From Gonium pectorale (lineage: Eukaryota > Chlorophyta > Chlorophyceae > Chlamydomonadales > Volvocaceae): a stretch of DNA of 64,000 bases. Where the stretch lies: NCBI GenBank assembly GCA_001584585.1, contig LSYV01000044.1:666644-730643 (forward strand), given 5' to 3'. The translations under genes were made by a program, and so were the position numbers. Below, piece after piece: positions 10,928 to 20,912 of this stretch (within the stretch, counting starts at the first letter, position 1; every line of letters begins with the position of its first letter). The notes under the pieces are model-generated. The model saw nothing but the letters and a program-made list of their open reading frames with translations, was not told where the DNA came from and ran no database searches.

Positions 10928-11645
10928 GTGCCCATCGCCGGTGCCGGCCGCGGTGGCGCCAGCTCCCCCGCGGGCGGCAAGCTGCCCCTCGAGCCCCCAG
11001 CCGACAAGCTCTGCCGCTGCTCCGCATGCGTCGAAGCGGCGGGGGGCCGGGGTCCCCGATCCTTCCATCTCTGGTTCGCGCGCCGGGCTCGGCTCTTGGA
11101 CGCCCTGCTGCTCTTTCTCGACCTCCTCGCCATGAATTTGTCGCACGTGTTACTTGCAGCTTATTGCGGGCCGCAGCTACTTCCCGGTCGGCGGCGGTCC
11201 GCACGCTGCCCTCCAGGAACTGCCCCTGCAGCCCACCGCTTATCGCGCTGACGCCACCATCGCCGCCTTCCCTTGTTCCAGGAGCTACGTCGCGCAGCTG
11301 CTCTACGTGCTGCGCAGCGGCGCCGTGATCGACCCGTGGGTCAGGCTGCGCTGCCACGACCACGGCAGTCTCGCACACATGGCGGGGCTGCTGCTCCTGA
11401 TCGCCCTGGCCCTACGAGCGCTGCCGCCAAGCCTTCTTGTTTTTACGATACATGGCGCATGGGTGCTGCTCGGATGGTATGCATCGGCGCTGTGCCCCCC
11501 CCCCGCGCTGGTGCCGCTGATCAGGGCGGCCTACATCAGCGGCGTGCTGCGGCGCAGCGGCGCGGTGTACCTGGGATGGCAGGCCATGCCCACGCATCGG
11601 GCGAGCCGTGGGCATGGGGGCGAAGGGGCGAGGGGCGGGGGATGA
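10928..11645 (+). pseudogene. Truncated paralogue of the 30-kb multi-pass membrane protein
   Basis: Two plus-strand frames look coding: one ending around 11250 with a hydrophobic stretch (LLDALLLFLDLLAMNLSHVL) and one from about 11154 to 11640. They align in order with exons 1-3 of the gene at 30024. DALLLFLDLL matches that gene's DVVGALFMLLL region. FPCSRSYVAQLLYVLRSG matches FPCGAGIAKQAVHVLRHG. HMAGLLLLIALALRA matches AVAGLLLALVA. The frame change near 11155 may be an intron (acceptor CTTGCAG or GCCGCAG) or an indel. The copy stops before any equivalent of the long exons 5-6, and LINE-derived sequence follows at about 11930. Hence it is a partial, probably dead, duplicate. The similarity was judged by eye. 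Confidence 0.45.
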
Positions 11646-11929
11646 GGAGCCGCCGCCGGCCTGTCGGGCGGCAGCGGGCCAGAATGGGCCTGGCGGGGCC
11701 ACGGGGCAGGGGCAGACAGCGCTGGCTGGGAGGCCGGCCCTGCGGCATTCGCGAAGGTTCGGCTGCGACGGTTTCAGTACTATGGCTTTGTGGCCACTCG
11801 GGGGCCACTCGGGCGCGACCTTGCAGACGTAACGCCGTAGGCGGCCTTCCTCTACCTTACTTTCACCTGCCAAGTCGCGCACATCGCCACATGCCTCCCA
11901 AGGCGTCGACAGCAGCGCCATTACGACAC

Positions 11930-12310
11930 GTGCCTTTCTCGACATGTTACACCGTAGAGCTCTATGCGGACGATCTGAGCCTGTTTGCCACCACCCACAG
12001 GCGGCTAATGCAACTCCTAGTGTCGTTGGAAGAGTGGTGTTGGGCGTTTGGGATGTGCGGAAGTGCGAAATGTATGATGATCTTCCATCCCTGGCCCTCG
12101 GTGCGCTCTGAATTCATGTCCATCTGCTCCGTCAAGATGCACGTCATTGAGGGCCAGGCACGAGTAGCGAAAGAGGTGCCGTGGGTACAGCGTGCCCGTT
12201 ACCTGGGACTGCATTTTGGACCTGACATGCCTTTCACATCTTGTACGGACGAGCTTCTGGTCTCGGGGCGTCGCGCGGTCCTTGGTTACCCGTGGGCTGA
12301 AACGACAGGG
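11930..12310 (+). pseudogene. LINE reverse transcriptase fragment (YADD box)
   Basis: The frame contains VELYADDLSLFATTHRRL, with the RT catalytic box YADD at 11963-11974, followed by the spacing typical of L1-like RTs: WCWAFGM and, where functional elements have a VNxxKT-like motif, GSAKCMMIF. A thumb-like segment RARYLGLHFGPDM follows near 12200. The protein-like character is lost after about 12290 because of frameshifts. Nothing upstream in the same frame (11273-11900) resembles RT fingers or an endonuclease, so this is a short internal piece. Confidence 0.75.
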
Positions 12311-14292
12311 GTTGATGGTACTGGCAATTGCGGTCAGGTGTTTGACCGGCGGGTAGCAGACGCAGCGGCGCAAGGAGGGTGGCTGCAGCGCCGGCGGCGG
12401 CCATGAGTGCGGTGACGCGGGCGGCGAGGGCAGCTGTGGCGGTGGCTTCTGAGTGGACTATGGTATTCTGGTGGTAAGATTGTGTCGCAAAAGCTTTTCT
12501 GGGGGATTCGCCTGGCGCGTGCGTGTATTATTGAGCGGTTGGGTTGGAGCGTCGGGCGCAGTCCAGCCGTTCCAATACGGCCCCACGGGCAGGTGGCGGG
12601 GCCGGGGTAACACGGCCTATGCGAGCGGGCTTTGCAAGGACACCGTCGCGGCGCGTACGAGCAGCTACACGCCATATGCTAGCCACCAAGACCGACGTGT
12701 ACAGGAGTATCTGACCGCGACGCTATCTTAGGCATGTGAACGTGCCAGAGTCGAATCACGGGGGCAAGCGCAGACAGTCGTCCTTGTTTGCTCTGCTGTC
12801 CTTTTGCGTATGCGCATGCACTGCCGTACCAATGCGTTCCGGCTACCCTGGTGGTTGGACCAGGTTCCCCGTTGCCGGGGATATTGTAACGAATAATTGG
12901 TTTATTTGACGTATTGGTTGTTAGGATATGATGATAATTTAGGAGCCTTTGCAGTCCGGCCTTTATCTTGCCTTGGCCACATTCGTAGTGCTACAGCGCG
13001 CGCTGTGTTGTTCATGCATGGCATACATACAACCATGAAGCTGCAGTACTTGGTACGGCCATTATAGCGGTATCACAACAGTAGTCCGTCGCTTGCGCCC
13101 TTGTACCATTGATGTCCGGGCCACCGCAAAGGTGCTGCGCGAACCAGACCGCCCCGCAGATCCCCGCGGGCTGAGGCCGCTGGGCGCCGCCGCCAGAGCA
13201 GGATCCCATGCACACAGCCGCTCTATCTTTCTCTCAACCACCGTCAGGTCCGCGATGAGCACGCTGCCGCCGCCACAGCGCAGCAGGCCGCCGCCTGTGT
13301 AGGTGGCGGTAGCGCAAGGGTTACTTGTGAGCGGCGTTCAGAGGGCTCGGAGTTTCGCGTGGCCGTGCTTGGGAAGGGCATGCCAACGTTGGTGGCTTGG
13401 CCAAGGGCCTAATCGCAGCAGAACAGAAGCATGTGCCGGGTTGGTGGTCCCTTGCTTGCGAAATCGGCATTCGCCGGCGTTCGTCGCAAATTCAGCTCCG
13501 GATTCCCGGGGCCTTCCGCTGATTTCGCCCTGTACGGCAGTTCTTTCCCGAGCACGCATGCACCAATCCGCGCGAAGCCACTATGGGCCTACTGCGAGCG
13601 ATTTATTGCTCCTCGCCATACTGGCCTGCGTGCCCGCTGTCTCCCCACTGCCACTGGCGCTAGTGCCACAGTGGACGTGCGCCTTCCATTAGCTTCAAGC
13701 AGCCTATCAGGCTAGCAGGGATGGAAAGTCATGCAGCCTACGGCGAGCCCCCGGCACGGGTCTGTCCGCGTGTGACCGTCAGGCGTACGACCGTCGGTCG
13801 TACAGGAGGGTGACGGTCGTACACCTACGTACAAGACATCGCAACTCCCTGTCGATCGGCAGGGTGTCGTACACTTACGTATACGCCATCCTCAGTGTTC
13901 ACGACCGGCAAAAGTGTGCTCGCGATATAGAAATCCACTACGTCTACCTGCTGCGGTTGCCCGTACCCTGGGCGTGTGCACACCCATGTACGGCCGGATG
14001 CTTGGGTAGAGCTGGAACTGGCCTAACATCGCCTCCCAGATGGAGTGGAGGGTTGTGGTGGTTAGCTGGGCCACCGAATCGCCGCCGTGCGTGAACAAGT
14101 GATGGGCGTGACGACTTGTCCTCCCCTGTAAGACTGCATCCAAACCCGGCGAACTGAGGCACCTCCATTTAGCGAGATGAAGGCTTGGAGCAAGTGGCGG
14201 CGGTACTATGAAGGCTTGCAGCAAGTGGACTCGGTAAGGCCTGGACTAGGCGTTATCGGCGGCCAGAAGGCCTGGGGCTAGTGGATCTGTAT
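12311..14292. other. No gene recognised
   Basis: Mixed-composition intergenic sequence. A minus-strand frame at about 13300-13140 (SVLIADLTVVERKIERLCAW) has protein-like composition but no identifiable family or splice partners. At about 13810-13950 a GTCGTACAC(C/T)TACGTA motif is present twice about 65 bases apart, with a loosely related AAGACATCGCAACTCC / CGCGATATAGAAATCC pair, an imperfect local duplication. Nothing else can be supported. Confidence 0.4.
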
Positions 14293-14575
14293 GGTACAGA
14301 ATGCACGTCGTGAGGTGCAGCATGGAGGTACTTTGACGGCTAATACAGCATGGTACAATGGCTTGTGATGTGTGTGACAACTTGTTACGTCACTGAAAGA
14401 TTACAGCCCAAGTATCGTCTCGTCTCGTCTGTAGGGCAATGTCTGCTGATGGGATCATGGGAAACCAGCTCCCTCTTGCCGTTGTCGTGGATATGCCCAG
14501 TCGGATTCTGGTTGCTTCCAGTTGGATTTCTGTGTCCGGGCCGGTTGGACTTATGAGGCGGGGGTGGTGGCGCAC
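14293..14575 (+). repeat. Dispersed repeat D, copy 1
   Basis: About 280 bases, starting GGTACAGAATGCACG and ending in a G-rich tract plus CGCAC, match in inverted orientation the stretch 37314-37604. Shared blocks include CTTTGACGGCTAATACAGCA, GTGTGACAACTTGT, AACCAGCTCCCTCT and TGTGTCCGGGCCGGTTGGAC. The copies differ by many substitutions and small indels, so they are old. No coding capacity. Confidence 0.8.
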
Positions 14576-14903
14576 ACCTCAAAGCCCTCAAGTAGAACCT
14601 GGTTCAGGTGAAAGCATATCGTCGCAACACGGTCCCGACACGTGTCGACCCCTCGTGTCATCTCTCTGTTGTACATGCCCCTTGTAGACGGGGAAGCCAG
14701 AATAGTGGACGTGCGGCTTAAGGAGTACCTAATCAGTACCCAAAAAAGAGAACCAGAAATAAACGGGGAAGGCAGCCTCTACGGACATACACACCCGAGG
14801 GTGTGATGTTTCCCCGGTAACCGCCTCGCTCGTATATATACGCTACGGAATGTGTGCCACAATTACCTGGAAGCGGCTCCGGGCAGCCCCGTGCGTCTGG
14901 CGC

Positions 14904-14965
14904 GACCAGCGGCTCAGGGTCTTTGAATGATGATGACGAGACCGCGAAGTACCTGGGGCTGGCTA
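14904..14965 (+). pseudogene. Short LINE RT-thumb remnant
   Basis: About 60 bases encode ETAKYLGLANV and match, at DNA level, the minus-strand LINE at about 20785-20850 (ETAKYLGLTYG). The shared DNA includes CCAGCGGCTCAGG and AAGTACCTGGGG. A relic of the same LINE family. The downstream residues to 15090 have no further match. Confidence 0.55.
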
Positions 14966-16021
14966 ACGTATTTCTTGAGCGGAGCCCCCGCCGCGAAGCG
15001 GCATTGGGGTCAGCTATGGTCTGTGAGCGAGCCTGTATTCACCGAGCCCTTTTTAGCGCTTGGCAAATAAAGCTCACACCCTACCTATCCTAACGCCGTC
15101 CATAGGCCGGCTGCAAGGTGGTACCATTTTTCGTCGCGGCCGCGGCCGCTGCTGGTGCGTGGAGCTTGTATCAGCGGGACTCTAGCCCGCCGAGCTCAGT
15201 CCACACACGCACACATACCGTCGCGTCCAGACCATGGCAACTGCTCCGTTGAGCCGTTACTCCTGGCCGGCACAGGCGTCAGGCGATGGCCTTGGGCATT
15301 CATAAGGCACAACTGTACAGCTTGATAGTATGGTGAGGTACCAAAGACATGGTTTCGTCAGGTTCGTATGTATGGTTTCGCGGTTTCTAATGGGGATGGG
15401 CTGCGGCGGCGACCCGGACAGCCGAAAAACGACACAGCATCCTGGATACCGGGAATATGGCGACAGTAAACTTATCATGCGCGTCAGTGTGGCAGCGCTA
15501 TAGACGCCCTGGTGCTGATCTTCTTCTCAAGTGGACTTCGTCTCGCCTCCACACGCAGCCAACCGGATGCTATTGTAGCTATAAGAATTTCTTTATATTG
15601 TTGGCCACATGATAGTGCGGCTCCGTCGTACTGCTTCTTGCTGTTATCAGGCTTGCTGGGTCTGACAGTTCGCAAGTCTTCTACGACTAGGTCTTTGTAG
15701 CGCTGGACTACACACACACAGCATCCGTACGTGTCCCCACTCGCTTGAGCCACTTCGGAAATTGAAGGGGGGGTCCTTCCCAGACATCTGAATCAAGCGG
15801 CGTGCTAGTCATCGATCACGCTCATTGTCAGGCGAGTATCTATGGCCAGCACGTATCACTGCGGGCGGCTGTCCAGCAGCAGTGACAAGGCGCAATTCAT
15901 CGCAATCCTGCGTACCATGGAAATAACCCCGTGTATTTAATAAGCTGGAAATCTTTTAAAGCACAGGCGGCCCTTCCTGCCTCGCTACGCACGCAGGCCA
16001 TTTTACGAGTTTTATCCCAAC
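14966..16021. other. No confident gene; lower-GC stretch
   Basis: GC content drops here compared with the genes. A minus-strand frame at 15484-15753 (89 codons, with VQRYKDLVVEDLRTVRPSKP) has protein-like composition, but it has no identifiable domain and no splice partners. GCGGCCGCGGCCGC occurs at about 15136. Otherwise nothing supportable. The 5' end of the RRM gene that follows may lie here. Confidence 0.35.
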
Positions 16022-16883
16022 ATGCAGCCACAGGCAGCGTTTTATTACGTCCTTTCGGGTTTGTTGCTGGACGATGCATTCCAGGCTATGGTCCCGCTGT
16101 GCCGCCGAGAGTCGCGGCGGTGGAACTCCAGCAGCAGCGTCAGCAGTCCGGCGCTTCCTTCGACGCCCCCAAACGGTGTCCCACAGACTGTCCGCGTTTG
16201 TGGATTCCCCTTCACCACGCCGTGTAAGGTGATCGCGGACTGGTGCTTCAACATCTTCGCCGAGTTCGGCGCTGTTGCCGCCATGGTGCGCACATAGCAG
16301 GGTCTGGCATTGCCAATAACATGAGAATGGCCAGAGCGTAATAGATGCAGGAGCTGCTGGGGTAGGGCACACTTTCTGCCAGGCCGCATGCTTGAGGTGC
16401 GGTTGGTCGGGGCCACAGAAACGACATTGTCAACCATGTGAATGCATTTAATGGTATCATGTGAAGATGAAACGCACAATGCAATAGCTTCCGGAAGAGC
16501 TTGGCGAACGCTCAGCAGCGGCATCGGCTGCCGCTGTCCAACTCGCACCTTCCTTTGCTTAACTCCACATGCTAGGGCATGTTAACCATCGAACACAGAC
16601 ACGGGTATGCCGCGCCGCGCCCCCGCTGCTACGCCCTGAGACGGCCCCTGCTCCACCCCCTGATCCTTGTCCTTGCACGCTGCGCTGTGCGCAGGTGCAC
16701 ACCCCTAGCAACGGCTGCCCCAGGGCCGCTTTCATTCTGTTCTGCTCACCCGAGCACGCCCACCTGGCGCTCCGCCTGCTGCGCACGATCCCGCACCCAT
16801 TCAAGTGCGAGCTGGCGCACAAGAACCTGGTGCTGCCCAGGGAGGTGCGGTCGCGGGTGGGCATCTGGGCGCGTGGGCATTAA
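16022..16883 (+). CDS. RRM-type RNA-binding protein, short or partial gene
   Basis: Two exons are supported: about 16022-16285 and 16695-16883, joined in phase 0 (donor GTGCGC, acceptor GCGCAG), stop TAA at 16881. Together they make one RNA recognition motif. Exon 1 carries the RNP2-like strand VRVCGFPF, the helix KVIADWCFNIFAEFG and the following strand AVAAM. Exon 2 carries the RNP1-like strand RAAFILF and the helix SPEHAHLALRLLRTI. The RNP1 aromatic pattern is weak (AFILF). The ATG at 16022 is the first in frame; earlier exons cannot be excluded. The last exon could instead splice at GTGGGC near 16857. The gene stands alone between transposon fragments. The presumed role is RNA binding; the target is unknown. 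Confidence 0.5.
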
Positions 16884-17284
16884 AGAGGGCTGGCGGCCCG
16901 CCTCAAATGGTTGCGGGTGCCAGCAGCCCGCAGTACGGTTGGGTGCAACCTTGCGCTGGCTCTGTACGGTAGCCATCTGCAAGGTCGTCAGGGATTACAG
17001 GGAACGAACGGCACCATTGCACAATAATGTAGTTACTAATGGAGCACGTCATCATTGGTAGTGTGCGCGCAGGTGTCGATGTGTGGTATATGCAGAAACC
17101 CTCCCTCGTCTTGCTTCCTTGCCTGCAGCTGCGCCAGAGCGCTAACTTGTTGCCGTACGTCGCGGTGCCGGCAACACCAGATGCCCACGACGCGCGGTTC
17201 GCGGCGCCCTTCGTCACGGGTGCGGCGGATTGTATACCCGTACCCGTCCGTTGCCCCAATTCGTCTCTCGTGTTAGGCTGTAGA
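16884..17284. other. No gene seen
   Basis: Intergenic sequence between the RRM gene and the next flank-A fragment. Plus-strand frames at 17039-17413 run into the repeat and show no domain. No RNA gene was recognised. Confidence 0.4.
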
Positions 17285-17485
17285 TTTGTATGTGCAACAT
17301 GTACAGCCTGTGCACCCATCATTAGCAACAGCCCTGCGAGCTGCAGTGCGGGCCGGCGTGCCTCATCATGCTCCGGGCATTTCCGGGCTCTGGGCCGACC
17401 TGCACGCCCGTAGTCGCAACCACTACGCAGCAGCATGGTTCATGGCTCGGCTTAAGCATGGCATGCGGGCTTCGTTAGCGGATGT
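17285..17485 (-). repeat. Flank repeat A, first 200 bases, inverted
   Basis: The reverse complement of this stretch matches 2689-2890 and 5606-5805, including the TTAGCGGATGTATGTGTAGA junction at the foldback end. In copies 1 and 2 this segment follows the right end of a palindrome. Here it precedes the left end of a single arm, which is the same junction read on the other strand. Confidence 0.8.
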
Positions 17486-18594
17486 ATGTGTAGACCTGTC
17501 GGCAACAGCAGGCACTTAGGCCACTGTCACGCTTTGCACGCCTGTGCGTATGTGTAACAGTGTGCTCATGCACTGATTTGATGAACAGGTCCCAGCAGCA
17601 GTGCCGCCGCCCTTGGCGGCAGCTGCACTGCGCAGAGGACACCGGACGCTGATGAGGAGATGCTGCTGGGGGAGTTGCCGTACGCCTGCCAGCAGACTTT
17701 TGCGCACCTCGACCTCTAGTTGAGATCGGGCCGGCCTGAAAAAGGTAGTGAGGTGCGGGCGTGGCGATTCGGGCAATTCACAAGCAACCTGCACATCTGC
17801 TGCCGCGCTGCCGCACTGTTATGACGTCGCAGTCCTGACCAGGGCTATGATTCATTCCCGGCCCTTGCCGATGGATCACCGCCATAGCAACGAACTGTAT
17901 GCTCTCATCCGCGCAGGTCTATCTACGTCCTACAGGCACGACGCGCGTGAAGGCGCTGGCGTCATAGGGAGGCAAGGCCCCCCTTCAGGCACGTAGGGCG
18001 CGGAGGGAGGCGCTTGCGTGCGTACGTGAAGGATCATCTATCTCGCCCTGCACAAGGGCTGTATCCGTTGGCGCGATCGATGCGTCCGCACTGAGAGGCT
18101 GATCTGGGCGGTATCAGGTGTTTTCCATACCTGATCGAGGCACTTACTTGGGGTCATCATGCAGACAGCTCTGCAATGGACGGAGCGGGTGTGAGGCCAT
18201 ACATGGTGTCGCACGCAGGGCCTCAAGGGGTTGCGGGCGCGGGCCAAGTTTGCAAAGGGGATCTCGTTTTGTTCGTTTCCGATTATCACGGCGGGTGGTT
18301 GTGCCCTTTTCGGTTGACGGTTGTGTGAGACGCCGGTGATCCATGCGTTGCCCACGGATGAAGCACGGGTAGTGTCGCTGGAACGCGTCTCTATCTGGCC
18401 ATAAGATGGGGATTCCCCCGCGAATTGTGTCTATCCTCATCGTCGTCGGTATGATCAAACCTTCATCATCAGGCAAGCAACCATCCCTGCTGCTGATCTC
18501 CGTTCCCATATTACGGTCATTTGGCTTGCAAGTTTTAGGCGTAGTGCATGTACGATAACGGCGTGCCGCGTGCTGTGAACGATCTGCGCAATGG
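17486..18594 (+). mobile_element. Foldback element, single arm (half-palindrome)
   Basis: This stretch matches the left arm of the 427-2688 palindrome from its terminal GTGTAGACCTGTCGGCAACA to CTGCGCAATGG, where similarity stops within 2 bases of the dyad centre of the full copy. No inverted partner follows; the next bases (GAAGGAGGG) are unrelated. It differs from copy 1 by scattered substitutions and short indels. The minus-strand frame beginning IIGNEQNEIPFANLARARNP is open here, as in both arms of copy 1. Confidence 0.8.
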
Positions 18595-18907
18595 GAAGGA
18601 GGGTCAGTACAGCACCCAGCACGCAAGTCGTTTGTTCGCTCGTTGCTTGTGGGGCCCTACCTGTGGCCGCTGTGCTCGTTGCCACCGTGCCCGCCATCCA
18701 TCCATCCATCCTGGCTGCGGCGCGGATCGGACGGGGCCAACCAACTATGCATGCCATTCACCGCGCGCTTGAGTCATTGCTCGAGGTGCGCCGCCGGGCC
18801 TCTTGGCCAATCGTCAAATGTACAACCGGTCCTTCGTTCCGGCCGGCCCCGCCTTCTCATGTGACCTGCAGCAGCAGTTTGTTAGCTGTGGCTGCACGGT
18901 CGCGAGC
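18595..18907. other. Unique spacer, no gene seen
   Basis: About 310 bases between the half-arm and the second flank-A fragment. CCATCCATCCATCC occurs at about 18695. No domain-bearing frame. Confidence 0.4.
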
Positions 18908-19182
18908 ACTACTGGCGTTGCTGGTACTTTCTACTGCGTATTGCAGGCGCGCATGATACTTATAACAAGTGTTTTGTGTCCCATCGCCCTTGGCACTCTG
19001 CAGTACCCAGGGCGATGCCCAAGTGCACACAATGTAACATATACATGCTTTTGTGTGTCTTACCATTCCGCCATATGCCGTGCGGTCCGCCTTACACAAG
19101 GCCCGTCCCATGCCATCCGAGGCGTTTGTGCTCCATGGTCAGAGCCTATCATAACAGGACCGACGCTACGTCGTGGGTACGC
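18908..19182 (+). repeat. Flank repeat A, middle part, direct
   Basis: Matches 2926-3192 and 5845-6125 (start ACTACTGGCGTTGCTG, end near CATAACAGGACCGA). Together with 17285-17485 it shows that both ends of the flank repeat are present here, but separated by the single arm and partly inverted. Confidence 0.75.
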
Positions 19183-19362
19183 AGGTTACAGGTTACACGT
19201 CCGTCAAATCCGTGGGGGGCCATGGACGAATTGCGAATATTGGGGTGGCAGAGCGGGTTATGGTCCTCGTCTCTACCCCGCTTCAGCACCTGACGCCGAA
19301 GTATGGCGTGCCTGGTAGGTAGGCTCCCACCGCAGCTGGCGGGGCCTCCTTCGTAAAAGTAA

Positions 19363-20912
19363 TCATGTTACGATGCCCAAAGCAGCCTCGAATTGGTCGC
19401 GGAGTTGCTCGTAGCATGGGCATTCGCAGAACACATATAGTTCATCCTCTACGGCCGCGGCGTCACCACAGGCTTTGCACGTTCGCTCAGCCCGGGCTCG
19501 CCCGTTGAGCCGGTTCACCTCCGTNTCCCAACATCCTAGCCTGAACCGCATCAACGTTTGGTGCAAGCTGGGTGCCATCACAGTCGCCGTGTGCAAAGGG
19601 TCCCCCATCAGCTGGCATACCGGCACATCTTAACTCTCGTCTCGCCGCTAGGGAAGTCGCGGGGTGCTCCAGTCACATGGGGCAGCCGCCACCGAGCATA
19701 AGCCNNNNNNNNNNNNNNNNNNNNNNNNNNNNNNNNNNNNNNNNNNNNNNNNNNNNNNNNNNNNNNNNNNNNNNNNNNNNNNNNNNNNNNNNNNNNNNNN
19801 NNNNNNNNNNNNNNNNNNNNNNNNNNNNNNNNNNNNNNNNNNNNNNNNNNNNNNNNNNNNNNNNNNNNNNNNNNNNNNNNNNNNNNNNNNNNNNNNNNNN
19901 NNNNNNNNNNNNNNNNNNNNNNNNNNNNNNNNNNNNNNNNNNNNNNNNNNNNNNNNNNNNNNNNNNNNNNNNNNNNNNNNNNNNNNNNNNNNNNNNNNNN
20001 NNNNNNNNNNNNNNNNNNNNNNNNNNNNNNNNNNNNNNNNNNNNNNNNNNNNNNNNNNNNNNNNNNNNNNNNNNNNNNNNNNNNNNNNNNNNNNNNNNNN
20101 NNNNNNNNNNNNNNNNNNNNNNNNNNNNNNNNNNNNNNNNNNNNNNNNNNNNNNNNNNNNNNNNNNNNNNNNNNNNNNNNNNNNNNNNNNNNNNNNNNNN
20201 NNNNNNNNNNNNNNNNNNNNNNNNNNNNNNNNNNNNNNNNNNNNNNNNNNNNNNNNNNNNNNNNNNNNNNNNNNNNNNNNNNNNNNNNNNNNNNNNNNNN
20301 NNNNNNNNNNNNNNNNNNNNNNNNNNNNNNNNNNNNNNNNNNNNNNNNNNNNNNNNNNNNNNNNNNNNNNNNNNNNNNNNNNNNNNNNNNNNNNNNNNNN
20401 NNNNNNNNNNNNNNNNNNNNNNNNNNNNNNNNNNNNNNNNNNNNNNNNNNNNNNNNNAAACGGGTCCCCCCATCCAGCTGGCACTACCGGCACATCTTAA
20501 CTCTCGTCTCGCCGCTAGGGAAGTCGGCGGGGTGCTCCAGTCACATGGGGCAGCCGCCACCGAGCATAAGCCTGTAAGCAAAGCTATCCAATACTTTGCC
20601 AGTGGGTATGAGCAACGACGCGAAGTGCGTTACCCGCGCGCTAACAAATCCGTACGCAATTTAGGCACGTGAATCTTATCCTCCCGACACAAGGCAATGA
20701 GGGAATGCATGGCTCGCCTCCCAGACTTCAAGAGCTCTTCCGCGCACCTGGTGAAGGCGCCGTCCTGGCCCGTACGTCAACCCCAGGTACTTAGCGGTCT
20801 CACTTTCGTTCAGGGTCCTGAGCCGCTGGCCACACAAAATGTACGGGGCGCTGCGGAGGCGCTTTCTTTCTCCAACGCCTCTCTGGCCATTTCCCATGCA
20901 TACTGGGCTCAT
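19363..20912 (-). pseudogene. LINE 3' part: RT thumb and C-terminal zinc-finger-like domain
   Basis: On the minus strand, 20912-20676 encodes an RT thumb-like segment (YILCGQRLRTLNESETAKYL, then GPGRRLHQVRGRALEVWEASH). The C-terminal domain at 19626-19363 contains LMRFRLGCW, then an ERTCKACG...EDELYVFCECPCYEQLR pattern, the Cys-rich tail found after RT in L1-like LINEs; the usual His before the last Cys pair appears as Tyr. Stops and frameshifts occur between these parts. The fragment is interrupted by 753 Ns, but the sequence on the two sides of the Ns is duplicated, so the element is probably contiguous in reality. One ambiguous base lies at 19525. A catalytic palm is not seen upstream. Confidence 0.7.
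19705..20457. other. Assembly gap (753 N), probably spurious
   Basis: The 111 bases before the gap (19594-19704) and the 115 bases after it (20458-20572) are the same sequence apart from a few single-base indels in short runs. That is the signature of two overlapping contig ends that were scaffolded with Ns instead of merged. Confidence 0.85.

Noticed and set aside
11273..12406. One 377-codon protein containing the YADD box
   Set aside because: The N-terminal two thirds are shadow composition of the membrane-protein paralogue. Only about 11930-12310 looks like reverse transcriptase.
15484..15753. 89-codon minus-strand frame with protein-like composition
   Set aside because: No domain, no start context, no splice partners and no repeat-family match, so a gene call cannot be supported.
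19572..20672. Long frames of X residues across the first N gap
   Set aside because: Produced only by translating Ns; no coding content.
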